Notes: generated by a model not told the origin, from the letters alone. Positions 10,846-20,160 are shown, counted from the first letter of the stretch. The stretch is DNA of 43,049 bases from Polaromonas sp. (GCF_030682935.1 NZ_JAUXNA010000156.1:1-43049); one strand, 5' to 3'. Translations and numbers: made by a program.

Positions 10846-11676
10846 CTAAAAAGTGGCCAGCATCATGGCCAGCGGCAAGGTCGGCAGCAAGGCATCGACG
10901 CGGTCCAGCACACCGCCGTGGCCAGGCAGCAGGCCGCTGGAGTCTTTCACGCCTGCGCTGCGCTTGATCAGGGACTCGACCAAATCACCCACGACGCTCA
11001 TGGCTGCCAGAAAGATAACCGCGAGCAACATCATGGCGATGCCGTGGCGTTGGGCCAATTGGCTGTAAAGCGTCTCGCCGCCCAGAGAAACCCAGACCAG
11101 CGACAACACCACCACACCGGCCATGCCGCCCCACACCCCTTCCCAGCTTTTACCCGGACTGATGGAAGGCGCGAGCTTGCCTTTGCTGAAGCGTCCACCA
11201 AAGGTGCGGCCGGCGAAGTAAGCAAAGATGTCGGCGACCCAGACCAGCAGCAGCACCGACAGCAAGAATTGGATACCGATCACACGCGCCTGCGCAATCG
11301 CGAGCCAAGCCAGCCATAGCACGACCAGGCCGCCCGCCAGACGCAGCATCTTGGGAATGCGTGGCCAGCCAGCGACACCAGAGCGCAACAGCCAGCCACC
11401 CACCAGCACCCAGATGGCCCCCGCGGCAGCCCACAGCATGGGCAAGGGCTTTTCAAGCAGCCCTCCATACCAGGACAGACCGCATGCCAGCACGCACGCC
11501 ACAGAAAGTCCGACCGACCTGGCATGCGTCAACCCATTCAGACGTCCCCACTCCCAAGCCCCGGCAGCTATCATCAGCAAGGCAATGGCGCTGAAAGGAA
11601 AAGGCGTCTTGTAAAACAGCGCAGGCAATAAAATCGCCAGCAAGACCATCGCAGTAATCACACGCTGCTTAAGCAT
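10846..11676 (-). CDS. cdsA: Phosphatidate cytidylyltransferase
   Basis: Multi-TM protein with C-terminal signature SVVGDLVESLIKRSAGVKDSSGLLPGHGGVLDRVD. Confidence 0.95.
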   Translation of the reverse strand: MLKQRVITAMVLLAILLPALFYKTPFPFSAIALLMIAAGAWEWGRLNGLTHARSVGLSVACVLACGLSWYGGLLEKPLPMLWAAAGAIWVLVGGWLLRSGVAGWPRIPKMLRLAGGLVVLWLAWLAIAQARVIGIQFLLSVLLLVWVADIFAYFAGRTFGGRFSKGKLAPSISPGKSWEGVWGGMAGVVVLSLVWVSLGGETLYSQLAQRHGIAMMLLAVIFLAAMSVVGDLVESLIKRSAGVKDSSGLLPGHGGVLDRVDALLPTLPLAMMLATF

Positions 11677-12416
11677 CAGACGACCCTTGCATCTTGGTTT
11701 TTGTCATGCCCGCTGACCTGCGCCGAGGTCTGGCCGAACCGGCGCTCGCGGGTGTTGAAAAATGCGATCGCTTCATCCAGCGCCGCATCATCAAACTCGG
11801 GCCATAGCTTGCTGGAAAAATGCAGTTCTGAATACGCCGCTTGCCACAGTAAAAAGTTGCTGAGGCGCAACTCGCCGCCAGTGCGAATCAGCAGATCAGG
11901 ATCGGGCACGTGCGCCATCGCCATCGCCCGGTCCAGCGACAGCTCGGTGATGGCCTCGCCCCGGCTGGCCAGCTTGTGGGCCGCCTGGGCAATGTCCCAG
12001 CGTCCGCCATAGTTGAAGCACACGTTGAAGATCAGGCGCTGGTTGCCGGCCGTACTGAGTTCTGCCTGCGCCAGCCCCGCCTGGACCTTTTCGGACAGTC
12101 GCTGGCGAGCCCCTACAAAATGAATCCTGACCCCTTGGGCGTTCAGGCTGGGGACTTCCCTGGACAGCGACAGCGCCAGCAACTCCATCAGGCCGGACAC
12201 CTCTTCGGGAGGACGATTCCAGTTTTCGGATGAAAAAGCAAAGACCGTCAGAACCCCAATGCCGCGCTCCAGGCAAGCCCGGACACAGCGGTTCAGCGAA
12301 TCGACGCCCTGCTTGTGGCCGGCGATACGGGGCAGGAAGCGCTGGCTCGCCCAGCGGCCATTGCCGTCCATGACGATGGCCACGTGGTGCGGAACGGTGA
12401 GACGGGAAGAGGCCAT
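11676..12416 (-). CDS. uppS: Isoprenyl (undecaprenyl) diphosphate synthase
   Basis: HVAIVMDGNGRWA and PDLLIRTGGELRLSNFLLWQAAYSE motifs; 1-nt TGATG overlap with cdsA. Confidence 0.96.
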   Translation of the reverse strand: MASSRLTVPHHVAIVMDGNGRWASQRFLPRIAGHKQGVDSLNRCVRACLERGIGVLTVFAFSSENWNRPPEEVSGLMELLALSLSREVPSLNAQGVRIHFVGARQRLSEKVQAGLAQAELSTAGNQRLIFNVCFNYGGRWDIAQAAHKLASRGEAITELSLDRAMAMAHVPDPDLLIRTGGELRLSNFLLWQAAYSELHFSSKLWPEFDDAALDEAIAFFNTRERRFGQTSAQVSGHDKNQDARVV

Positions 12417-12444
12417 AAGTCAGTTCAGGCCAAACGTGATTTGA

Positions 12445-13005
12445 TCAAACCGCCATGATGTCTTGTTCCTTGCCAGTGACCAGTTTGTCAACTTCGGCAA
12501 TGAAACGGTCCGTGAACTTCTGGATTTCATCCTGCGAACGGCGCTCGTCATCTTCGGAGGCCAGCTTGTCCTTGACCAGCTTCTTGACGCCGTCGTTGGC
12601 ATCGCGTCGCAGGTTGCGAATGGCCACCTTGGCGTGCTCGCCTTCGGCGCGCACGACCTTGGTGAGCTCCTTGCGGCGCTCCTCGGTCATCGCGGGCATG
12701 GGAACGCGAATCAGCTCGCCCTGAGAGGCCGGGTTAAGGCCCAGATCGGAATCCCGGATGGCCTTTTCTATTTTCGCCGCCATCCCTTTTTCCCAAGGAG
12801 AGACGCTGATGGTACGCGCGTCAAGCAGCGACACATTGGCCACCTGACTGATGGGCACCATGGAGCCGTAGTAATCCACATGCACCGTGTCGAGTAAACC
12901 CGGATTGGCACGACCCGTACGGATTTTTGTCAGACTGACTTTGAACGAGTCCACGGACTGCTGCATTTTTTGCTCTGCATGCTGCTTGATTTCAACAACG
13001 CTCAT
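12445..13005 (-). CDS. frr: Ribosome recycling factor
   Basis: [47 protein letters not shown]. Confidence 0.97.
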   Translation of the reverse strand: MSVVEIKQHAEQKMQQSVDSFKVSLTKIRTGRANPGLLDTVHVDYYGSMVPISQVANVSLLDARTISVSPWEKGMAAKIEKAIRDSDLGLNPASQGELIRVPMPAMTEERRKELTKVVRAEGEHAKVAIRNLRRDANDGVKKLVKDKLASEDDERRSQDEIQKFTDRFIAEVDKLVTGKEQDIMAV

Positions 13006-13064
13006 GGTCAACTCTCCGGATTATTAGGTTCAAAAAAAGTACAAAGTGAGGCGCAGAACTGGCG

Positions 13065-13775
13065 TCAGACGTGAACCAGAGTCCCTTCGTCTGCGCCCTG
13101 CACCACGCGCTTGAGTGCACCGTGCTTGAAAATGCTGAACACCTTGATGGGCAGCTTCTGGTCGCGGCACAGCGCAAAGGCGGTGGCATCCATGACTTCT
13201 AGGTTTCTGCCCATGGCTTCATCGAAAGTGATGCTGGTGTAGCGCGTGGCCGTCGGGTCCTTCTTGGGGTCAGCACTGTACACGCCATCGACCTTGGTGG
13301 CCTTCAGGACGATTTCAGCCCCAATTTCAGCACCGCGCAAAGCGGCTGCCGTGTCGGTGGTAAAGAAAGGGTTGCCGGTGCCGGCCGCAAAAATAACGAC
13401 CTTGCCTTCTTCCAGGTACTGAAGCGCCTTGGGCCGCACGTAAGGCTCGACCACGCGCTCAATGCCAATCGCTGACATGACGCGAGGCACCAGCCCGGCC
13501 TTGTCCATGGTGTCACCCAATGCCAGCGCGTTCATCACGGTCGCCAGCATGCCCATGTAATCGGCGGTGGCACGGTCCATGCCGACAGCCCCGCCTGCCA
13601 CACCCCGGAAAATATTGCCGCCACCAATCACCACCGCCACCTCGACACCCATGCGGGTGACTTCGGCAATCTCCTCGACCATGCGAACGATGGTGGCGTG
13701 ATTGATACCAAAGGCATCATCCCCCATCAAGGCCTCACCTGACAGTTTTAACAAGATCCGCTTGTAGGCTGGCAT
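13065..13775 (-). CDS. pyrH: UMP kinase
   Basis: [22 protein letters not shown]; start refined to MPAYKR. Confidence 0.97.
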   Translation of the reverse strand: MPAYKRILLKLSGEALMGDDAFGINHATIVRMVEEIAEVTRMGVEVAVVIGGGNIFRGVAGGAVGMDRATADYMGMLATVMNALALGDTMDKAGLVPRVMSAIGIERVVEPYVRPKALQYLEEGKVVIFAAGTGNPFFTTDTAAALRGAEIGAEIVLKATKVDGVYSADPKKDPTATRYTSITFDEAMGRNLEVMDATAFALCRDQKLPIKVFSIFKHGALKRVVQGADEGTLVHV

Positions 13776-13863
13776 GTGTGGGCTTTCTAAGAGGGATTGA
13801 ATAGGACGTTGAGCCGCTTTCCGGCTGGACTGACGACAAAGCCGCTTGCGCAGCCTTGACCGT

Positions 13864-14778
13864 TCAGGCCGCTTTGGCAGCAGCGATCTGGGCAGCGACT
13901 TCAGCAGCGAAATCGTCAACCTTTTTCTCGATGCCCTCACCCACCACGTACAACGTGAAGGACTTGATCGTGGTGCTGCGCTCTTTCAGCATCTGCTCAA
14001 CCGTCTGCTTGTCGTTTTTGACGAAGGTCTGATTGTGCAGGCTGACTTCCTTCAGGTACTTTTGAACGCCGCCATCAATACGCTTTGCAACGATTTCGGC
14101 AGATTGCACAGGCTTGCCTTCGGCCTGGGCCTTGGCCGCATCTTCAGCCGCTTTTGCAGCAGCGACCGAGCGCTCTTTGGCGACCAGTTCCGCAGGCACA
14201 TCCGCGCTGGACAGCGCCACGGGCTTCATCGCGGCCACATGCATGGCCACATCCTTGGCGGCGGTTTCGTCGCCCTCAAACTCCACCACCACGCCAATGC
14301 GCGTGCCGTGCAGGTAAGCCGCGAGCGGGCTACCGGAAAAGCGCTTGAAGCGACGCACGCTCATGTTCTCGCCGATCTTGCCGATCAGGCCTTTGCGAAC
14401 ATCTTCCACCGTCGGGCCAAAACCGTCCAGCGACAGGGGCATGGCGCCAATGGCCGCCACATCGGCCGGGTTGTTCTTGACGATGCCTTCTGCAACGGCT
14501 TTGGTGAAAGCCAGGAAGCTGTCGTTCTTGGTGACAAAGTCAGTTTCGCAATTGATTTCAACCAGGGAACCGACATCGCCTTCGCGGTGCGTGGCGACCA
14601 CGCCTTCGGCCGTGATACGGGATGCAGCCTTGCCGGCCTTGTTGCCCAGCTTGACGCGCAGAATTTCTTCGGCCTTCTCGAAATTGCCTTCAGCTTCTGT
14701 GAGTGCTTTTTTGCACTCCATCATGGGCGCGTCGGTTTTTGCGCGCAGTTCAGCGACCATGCTTGCGGTAATTGCCAT
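13864..14778 (-). CDS. tsf: Elongation factor Ts
   Basis: [32 protein letters not shown]. Confidence 0.97.
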   Translation of the reverse strand: MAITASMVAELRAKTDAPMMECKKALTEAEGNFEKAEEILRVKLGNKAGKAASRITAEGVVATHREGDVGSLVEINCETDFVTKNDSFLAFTKAVAEGIVKNNPADVAAIGAMPLSLDGFGPTVEDVRKGLIGKIGENMSVRRFKRFSGSPLAAYLHGTRIGVVVEFEGDETAAKDVAMHVAAMKPVALSSADVPAELVAKERSVAAAKAAEDAAKAQAEGKPVQSAEIVAKRIDGGVQKYLKEVSLHNQTFVKNDKQTVEQMLKERSTTIKSFTLYVVGEGIEKKVDDFAAEVAAQIAAAKAA

Positions 14779-14799
14779 TTTTTTCTCCGTTTAACGTAT

Positions 14800-14850
14800 T
14801 GACTTTGATAGCGGGCGCCAAGTTCACGCCGGGCACATTTGTCGTATATC
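14800..14850 (+). repeat. Probable copy of the dispersed element in the rpsB-tsf intergenic region
   Basis: TGACTTTGATAG-CGGGCGCCAAGTTCACGCCGG-GCACATTTGTCGTATATC; TCGTAT occurs in the same register as the dadA copy. Confidence 0.4.
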
Positions 14851-14863
14851 TATTCAAATTGTG

Positions 14864-14890
14864 AAAAAGGGGCTACGCGAGCCCCTTTTT
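14864..14890 (-). terminator. Rho-independent terminator/attenuator hairpin between rpsB and tsf
   Basis: Perfect inverted repeat AAAAAGGGGCT-ACGCG-AGCCCCTTTTT, 11-bp arms including A/T tracts. Confidence 0.75.
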
Positions 14891-14928
14891 CGCGTCTGGC
14901 GTAGCGCCAAAACTAACAGGCACCTTTA

Positions 14929-15681
14929 TCAGGCAGCTGCGTTCTGAACTTCCACAAATTCGTCCGAGCTCTCAGCCGACACGGCCTTGACGAGCTCGTT
15001 GCCGGCGCTGGCACGGCCTTCAATGACTGCATCAGCGATACCGCGGGCGTACAAGGCAACCGCTTTGGACGAGTCGTCGTTACCGGGAATCACGTAATCA
15101 ATGCCGATGGGGGAGTGGTTGGAATCGACCACGCCGATCAGCGGAATGCCCAGCTTCTTGGCTTCCAGAACCGCGATTTTGTGGAAACCCACGTCAATCA
15201 CGAAAATGGCATCCGGCAACGCATTCATGTCCTGAATGCCGCCAATGTCTTTTTCAAGCTTGTCGATCTCGCGCTTGAAGGTCAGTTGTTCTTTTTTGCT
15301 GATGGAGTCAAGGCCGGCTTCTTGCTGGGCTTTCAACTCTTTCAGGCGCTTGATCGAGGTCTTGACCGTCTTGAAGTTGGTGAGCATGCCGCCCAACCAG
15401 CGCTGGTCAACGTAAGGAATGCCAGCACGCTTGGCTTCCATGGCGACGGTTTCGCGCGCGGTGCGCTTGGTGCCGACCATCAGGATGGTGCCGCGGTTGG
15501 CAGCGAGCTGCTTCGCGAACTTCATCGCATCCTGGTACATCGGCAGCGATTTTTCCAGGTTGATGATGTGAATACGGTTGCGATGGCCGAAAATGTACGG
15601 GGCCATCTTCGGGTTCCAGAAGCGGGTTTGGTGACCAAAATGGACGCCGGCTTCGAGCATTTCACGCATGTTTGTGGACAT
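14929..15681 (-). CDS. rpsB: 30S ribosomal protein S2
   Basis: [32 protein letters not shown]. Confidence 0.97.
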   Translation of the reverse strand: MSTNMREMLEAGVHFGHQTRFWNPKMAPYIFGHRNRIHIINLEKSLPMYQDAMKFAKQLAANRGTILMVGTKRTARETVAMEAKRAGIPYVDQRWLGGMLTNFKTVKTSIKRLKELKAQQEAGLDSISKKEQLTFKREIDKLEKDIGGIQDMNALPDAIFVIDVGFHKIAVLEAKKLGIPLIGVVDSNHSPIGIDYVIPGNDDSSKAVALYARGIADAVIEGRASAGNELVKAVSAESSDEFVEVQNAAA

Positions 15682-15781
15682 AATTAACTCCAAAGGTTGT
15701 GTCTAAAATCAGCGCTTATCGCCCAGAAACTATGAATACAGTGACTGGCCAACACCTTGAGTGGCTGATTTGCGATTTTCC

Positions 15782-15809
15782 CTGCAGACAACAAGATCGT
15801 CATCTGCAG
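15782..15809 (-). promoter_or_regulatory. Hairpin at the predicted 5' end of the rpsB leader RNA
   Basis: Minus strand CUGCAGAUGAC-GAUCUU-GUUGUCUGCAG: 11-bp stem (two G-U pairs), 6-nt loop. Confidence 0.5.
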
Positions 15810-15818
15810 AGCCCGCTG

Positions 15819-15824
15819 AGTATA
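15819..15824 (-). promoter_or_regulatory. Probable -10 element of the rpsB promoter (extended -10 TGTTATACT on minus strand)
   Basis: Minus strand reads GGATGTTATACTCAGC about 140 nt upstream of the rpsB ATG; no strong -35 recognised. Confidence 0.45.
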
Positions 15825-15838
15825 ACATCCCCCACCCC

Positions 15839-18577
15839 ATGAACCAGCCGAACCAGATGCCTTCCACGGGCGACCTTCATGCCACTCGCCAGGCCCTGCA
15901 AGCGGGCCAGACCAGCCCCCGGGAAGTCCTTGAGCGCGCAGCCGCCATCGGCCGAAGCGAAGCCTGCCGTCACGTTTTTATGCCGGCCACGGCAGAAAAC
16001 CCGTCTTCCAGCATCAAAGGGCTGCCGAAAGACGACTTCAGCCCTTCGGCGCTGCCTCTGGCGGGGCTTCCGGTGTCTGTCAAGGACCTGTTTGATGTCG
16101 CAGGCCAAACCACCTCAGCGGGATCAACGGTGCTTGCCGGTGCAGCGCCTGCCAACGCCGACTGCCCCGCCGTGGCGCGGCTGCGTGCGGCGGGTGCGGT
16201 GCTGATCGGGCGTAGCAACATGGTGGAGTTTGCTTTTTCCGGCGTCGGCATCAATCCACACTATGGCACGCCCATCAACCCGGCCGACCGCAGCACAGAC
16301 CGGATTCCGGGCGGCTCTTCGTCGGGTGCGGCGGTGTCGGTCGCCACGGGTGCCGCACTGGTGGGTCTCGGCTCGGATACGGGCGGCTCCCTCCGCATCC
16401 CTGCAGCCTTGTGCGGGATTGTCGGGTTTAAAAGCACGGCCCGCCTGGTCCCCACCGCCGGGGTGCTGCCGCTGTCGACCAGCCTGGACACGGTAGGCGC
16501 CCTGACCCGCTCGGTGCGCGACGCGGTCACCGTGCATGAGGTGCTGGCGGCCCGCCGTGTGCGGATGGGGGGCAAACCCCTGTCAGCCTGCCGCCTTGCA
16601 GTAGCGCAAACGCAGATGCTGGACGGGATGGACCCTACCGTGGCCCAGGCATTCGAGCGCAGCCTGCAGGTGCTGCGTCAAGCCGGTGCCCGTATTGAAG
16701 AAGTCACCCTTGCAGAAATCAATGATCTGGCCGCCATCAATGCCAGCGGTGGCTTGTCGGCGGCCGAAAGCTATGCCTGGCACCGGACCCTGATTGCCGG
16801 ACATGAGGCCGAGTACGACCCACGGGTGGCGCAGCGTATTTTGCGCGGCGCCCGAATGAGTGCGGCCGACTACATCGATTTGCTGGCGGCACGCAAGCAG
16901 TGGATTTCACGCATGGAGGCGCGCCTGGACGGCTTTGACGCCGTGCTGTCGCCCACCGTGCCCATCGTGGCACCGCCGATTGCCAGCGTGCTGAGCGATG
17001 ATGCCGAGTTCTTCCGGATCAACGGGCTTTTGCTGCGCAACACGGCGGTGGTTAACATGCTCGACGGTTGCGCGATTTCGCTGCCCTGCCACGCGCCTGA
17101 CCAATTGCCTGTTGGCCTGATGCTCTGGCACGCGGCGCTGCACGACGACACGGTGCTGGACCTGGCGCTCCAGGTTGAAACAGCACTGGCCCATTCACTA
17201 CACCACCAATCGCTGCCTGCACCCGCCAATCATGGGTCAACAGCCTTTTTTATCTATAAAAACAATGAACAGCACCATGTCCTTCCGCTCCGTCACCGCC
17301 CTGCCCGATACCACCGCATGAGGGTGGCGATCATTGGCGCCGGCATCATCGGCATCACCACCGCCTATGAGCTGGCTGCGGACGGTCACGAAGTCACCGT
17401 TTTTGAGCGTCGGGGCGCTGCGGCAGAAGAAACCAGCTTTGCCAACGCGGGCATCGTCGCACCCGGCTATGTCACGCCATGGGCCGCGCCCGGCATGCCG
17501 GGCAAGGTGCTCAGCTACCTTTTCAGCCGCCATGCGCCGGTCAAGCTGAGCCTGCCATTGTCAGGCCGGGAGCTGGCATGGACGTGGAAATGGCTGCGCG
17601 CCTGCAAGCTTGCGCCCTATCTGGCCAATCGCTCGCGCCTGCAGCGCCTGGCGTTTTACAGCCGGGAAAGACTCCACCACCTGACCGCTGAGCTGCAACT
17701 GGACTACGAGCGCAGCCCGGGCTACATGGTGCTCCTTCGCTCCGAAAAAGACAGCCGGCTGATTGAGCCCAGCCTGCAGGTGCTGCGGGATGCAGGGGTG
17801 GCATTCAGGCAAATCAGTCCCGATGCGGTCCGCCAGATCGAGCCCGCACTCAACCCCGACACCGCGTTTTTGGGGGCCGTGCACCTGCCCGACGATGAAG
17901 TGGCCAATTGCCGGCAGTTTGCGCTGCTGCTGAAAAATGAAGCGCAGCGCCTGGGCGTCAATTTTGAGCTAAATACGACTGTGGCGCAGTTAGAACGGTC
18001 GCAAGCAGCTAGCATTTCAATAGCAGGTGAAGATAAACCGCGCGCCTTTGACCGCGTGGTGGTGTGCGCCGGCCTGGCCTCCGCGCAACTCCTGAGGCCG
18101 CTGGGCCTGAAGATCCCGATGGCTGCCGTGTATGGCTACTCCATCAGCGCCACCATTCGCGAACCGCTCAACGCACCGCGCAGCGCGCTGATGGACGAAC
18201 GCTACAAGGTCGCGATTACCCGCCTCGGTAACCGCGTGCGTGTGGCCGGCGGCGCAGAAATTGGCGGCTCGCTTGAAAGCAGGCGCGCCTCCTCCCTTCA
18301 GACGCTGTACAAGGTGCTGCACGACTGGTTTCCCGGTGCTGCGCAGCATTCCAACACCCACGGCAGCGTGCAGGAGTGGAAAGGTGCGCGTCCGATGCTG
18401 CCCGACGGGCCGCCGATCATTGGCGACAGCGGCCTGCCCGGTGTCTGGCTCAATATCGGCCACGGCTCCAGCGGCTGGGCACTGAGCTGCGGCAGTGCGC
18501 GCGCGCTGGCCGACCTGATGGCCGGCAGGCCCACAGAGATCGACATGGAAGGGCTGGACATCAGCCGCCTGGGCTGA
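15839..18577 (+). CDS. Amidase-signature domain fused in one ORF to a FAD-dependent D-amino-acid dehydrogenase (DadA-like)
   Basis: Single open frame; amidase signature (SVKDLFDVAG; GGSSSGAAVSVATGAALVGLGSDTGGSLRIPAALCG), then MRVAIIGAGIIGITTAYELAADGHEVTVFER Rossmann FAD motif at about 17318 and DadA-type C-terminus; ATG at 15839 preferred to the ORF-track start 15761. Confidence 0.8.
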   Translation: MNQPNQMPSTGDLHATRQALQAGQTSPREVLERAAAIGRSEACRHVFMPATAENPSSSIKGLPKDDFSPSALPLAGLPVSVKDLFDVAGQTTSAGSTVLAGAAPANADCPAVARLRAAGAVLIGRSNMVEFAFSGVGINPHYGTPINPADRSTDRIPGGSSSGAAVSVATGAALVGLGSDTGGSLRIPAALCGIVGFKSTARLVPTAGVLPLSTSLDTVGALTRSVRDAVTVHEVLAARRVRMGGKPLSACRLAVAQTQMLDGMDPTVAQAFERSLQVLRQAGARIEEVTLAEINDLAAINASGGLSAAESYAWHRTLIAGHEAEYDPRVAQRILRGARMSAADYIDLLAARKQWISRMEARLDGFDAVLSPTVPIVAPPIASVLSDDAEFFRINGLLLRNTAVVNMLDGCAISLPCHAPDQLPVGLMLWHAALHDDTVLDLALQVETALAHSLHHQSLPAPANHGSTAFFIYKNNEQHHVLPLRHRPARYHRMRVAIIGAGIIGITTAYELAADGHEVTVFERRGAAAEETSFANAGIVAPGYVTPWAAPGMPGKVLSYLFSRHAPVKLSLPLSGRELAWTWKWLRACKLAPYLANRSRLQRLAFYSRERLHHLTAELQLDYERSPGYMVLLRSEKDSRLIEPSLQVLRDAGVAFRQISPDAVRQIEPALNPDTAFLGAVHLPDDEVANCRQFALLLKNEAQRLGVNFELNTTVAQLERSQAASISIAGEDKPRAFDRVVVCAGLASAQLLRPLGLKIPMAAVYGYSISATIREPLNAPRSALMDERYKVAITRLGNRVRVAGGAEIGGSLESRRASSLQTLYKVLHDWFPGAAQHSNTHGSVQEWKGARPMLPDGPPIIGDSGLPGVWLNIGHGSSGWALSCGSARALADLMAGRPTEIDMEGLDISRLG
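17967..18023 (-). repeat. Copy of dispersed ATAG-N21-GCGC element inside the DadA domain (inverted orientation)
   Basis: Minus strand: GAAATGCTAG-CTGCTTGCGACCGTTCTAACT-GCGCCACAGTCGTATTTAGC. Confidence 0.6.
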
Positions 18578-18622
18578 GCACATCGCTTGGCGGGCCACGT
18601 CATAAGCCCTCACAATCCGCTG

Positions 18623-20158
18623 ATGCACAGAATCTCCAGCACCTTGAGCCAGCCGCTTTACAGCATTGCGGCCACGCGCCAGATTGAACGACAGGCCGCA
18701 GCCAGCCTGCCGCCGCACACGCTGATGCAGCGCGCAGGACTCTCGGTTGCCCGTCTGGCGCTGGCGCTGGCGCCACATGCCCGCTGCATCTGGGTCGCCT
18801 GCGGACCTGGCAACAACGGCGGCGACGGCTTCGAAGCGGCGCTGCACCTGCACCAGTGGGGCAAAACGGTGCGCGTGACCTGGACCGGACTGCCGTCTGA
18901 CAACGCCAAGTTACCCCCGGATGCCCACGCCGCACGCGCTCGCGCCCTGGCTGCAGGTGTGCCCATGGCAACTGAGCCGCCGCCGGATTTTGATTTCTGC
19001 ATCGATGCCCTGCTGGGCATTGGCGCCACGCTAAATCCCCAGCGGGCGGGCAACGATCTGATGCAGCAGTGGCTGGAGCGGATGCAGGCCAGCGGGGCGC
19101 CGCGACTGGCCGTCGATGTACCGAGCGGACTGGATGCAGACACGGGCCTCGCAAGCGCTACAATATTAATAGCAGCCACCGCTCGTGGAGCAAGCGCTAC
19201 AGGCATTTTTACCTTAAGTTTATTGACGCTTAAACCGGGGCTATTCACCGCCAGCGGCCGCGATAGCGCGGGCCAGGTGTGGTTTGATGATCTCGGCATC
19301 AAGCCCGAGGACACCGTGCCCTGCGCCTGGCTGCTGGGCACCGACCGCGCCAGCCAGCCGCAGCGTGCGCGCGCCTCACACACCAGCCACAAAGGCAGCT
19401 TTGGCGATGTCGCCGTGGTCGGCGGCCAGTCCGACGCTGGCACTGCGACCCACATGACGGGTGCAGCCCTGCTGGCGGCCCGATCGGCACTGCACGCAGG
19501 TGCGGGCCGCGTGTTTGTCGCCTTGCTGGGCAACGCGGGGCCGACCGTCGATACCATGCAACCGGAACTGATGTTTCGCGCGCCTGACGCCCTGGACTTG
19601 AAGCAGCAGGTCGTGGTGTGCGGCTGCGGTGGCGGTGAAGCGGTCAAAACCGTGATCGCGACCATCCTGTCAACGGCGACGCGCCTGGTGCTGGATGCGG
19701 ATGCGCTCAATGCCATTGCGGCAGACCCGCGGTTGCAAACCCTGCTGGCGGCCCGCCAGCAAGACGGGTACAGCACGGTGCTGACGCCCCATCCGCTCGA
19801 AGCGGCGCGCCTGGCAGGCATGACCGCCGCCGAGGTGCAAGCCGACCGTCTGGCGGCAGCCCAGCGTCTGGCGGAACGATTTCAGTGTGTGGTGGTACTC
19901 AAGGGCTCAGGCACCGTTGTGGCGGCTCCGGGCCAACAAACCGTCATCAACAGCACCGGCAACGCTCTGCTGGCGACAGCCGGCACCGGTGATGTGCTGG
20001 CCGGCATGCTCGGGGCCAACCTGGCCCACGGGCAAAACGCTTTTGAGGCGGCTTGCAGCGCGGTGTTTACGCACGGGCGGGCCGCTGACGCATGGGCCGC
20101 CGAGCAGCCCAACCAGACACTGACCGCATCGGCGCTGGCCGCCGCACCAAGGGCTTGA
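18623..20158 (+). CDS. nnr: Bifunctional NAD(P)H-hydrate epimerase / ADP-dependent NAD(P)H-hydrate dehydratase
   Basis: YjeF_N (GPGNNGGDGFEAALHL) plus carbohydrate-kinase-like domain (GTGDVLAGMLGANLAHG). Confidence 0.92.
   Translation: MHRISSTLSQPLYSIAATRQIERQAAASLPPHTLMQRAGLSVARLALALAPHARCIWVACGPGNNGGDGFEAALHLHQWGKTVRVTWTGLPSDNAKLPPDAHAARARALAAGVPMATEPPPDFDFCIDALLGIGATLNPQRAGNDLMQQWLERMQASGAPRLAVDVPSGLDADTGLASATILIAATARGASATGIFTLSLLTLKPGLFTASGRDSAGQVWFDDLGIKPEDTVPCAWLLGTDRASQPQRARASHTSHKGSFGDVAVVGGQSDAGTATHMTGAALLAARSALHAGAGRVFVALLGNAGPTVDTMQPELMFRAPDALDLKQQVVVCGCGGGEAVKTVIATILSTATRLVLDADALNAIAADPRLQTLLAARQQDGYSTVLTPHPLEAARLAGMTAAEVQADRLAAAQRLAERFQCVVVLKGSGTVVAAPGQQTVINSTGNALLATAGTGDVLAGMLGANLAHGQNAFEAACSAVFTHGRAADAWAAEQPNQTLTASALAAAPRA
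19151..19212 (+). repeat. Copy of dispersed ATAG-N21-GCGC element inside nnr
   Basis: GCAAGCGCTACAATATTAATAG-CAGCCACCGCTCGTGGAGCAA-GCGCTACAGGCATTTTT. Confidence 0.65.
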
Positions 20159-20160
20159 GA

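Noticed and set aside
13846-14802. 318-aa plus-strand ORF opposite tsf
   Set aside because: Shadow ORF of elongation factor Ts; composition matches antisense reading.
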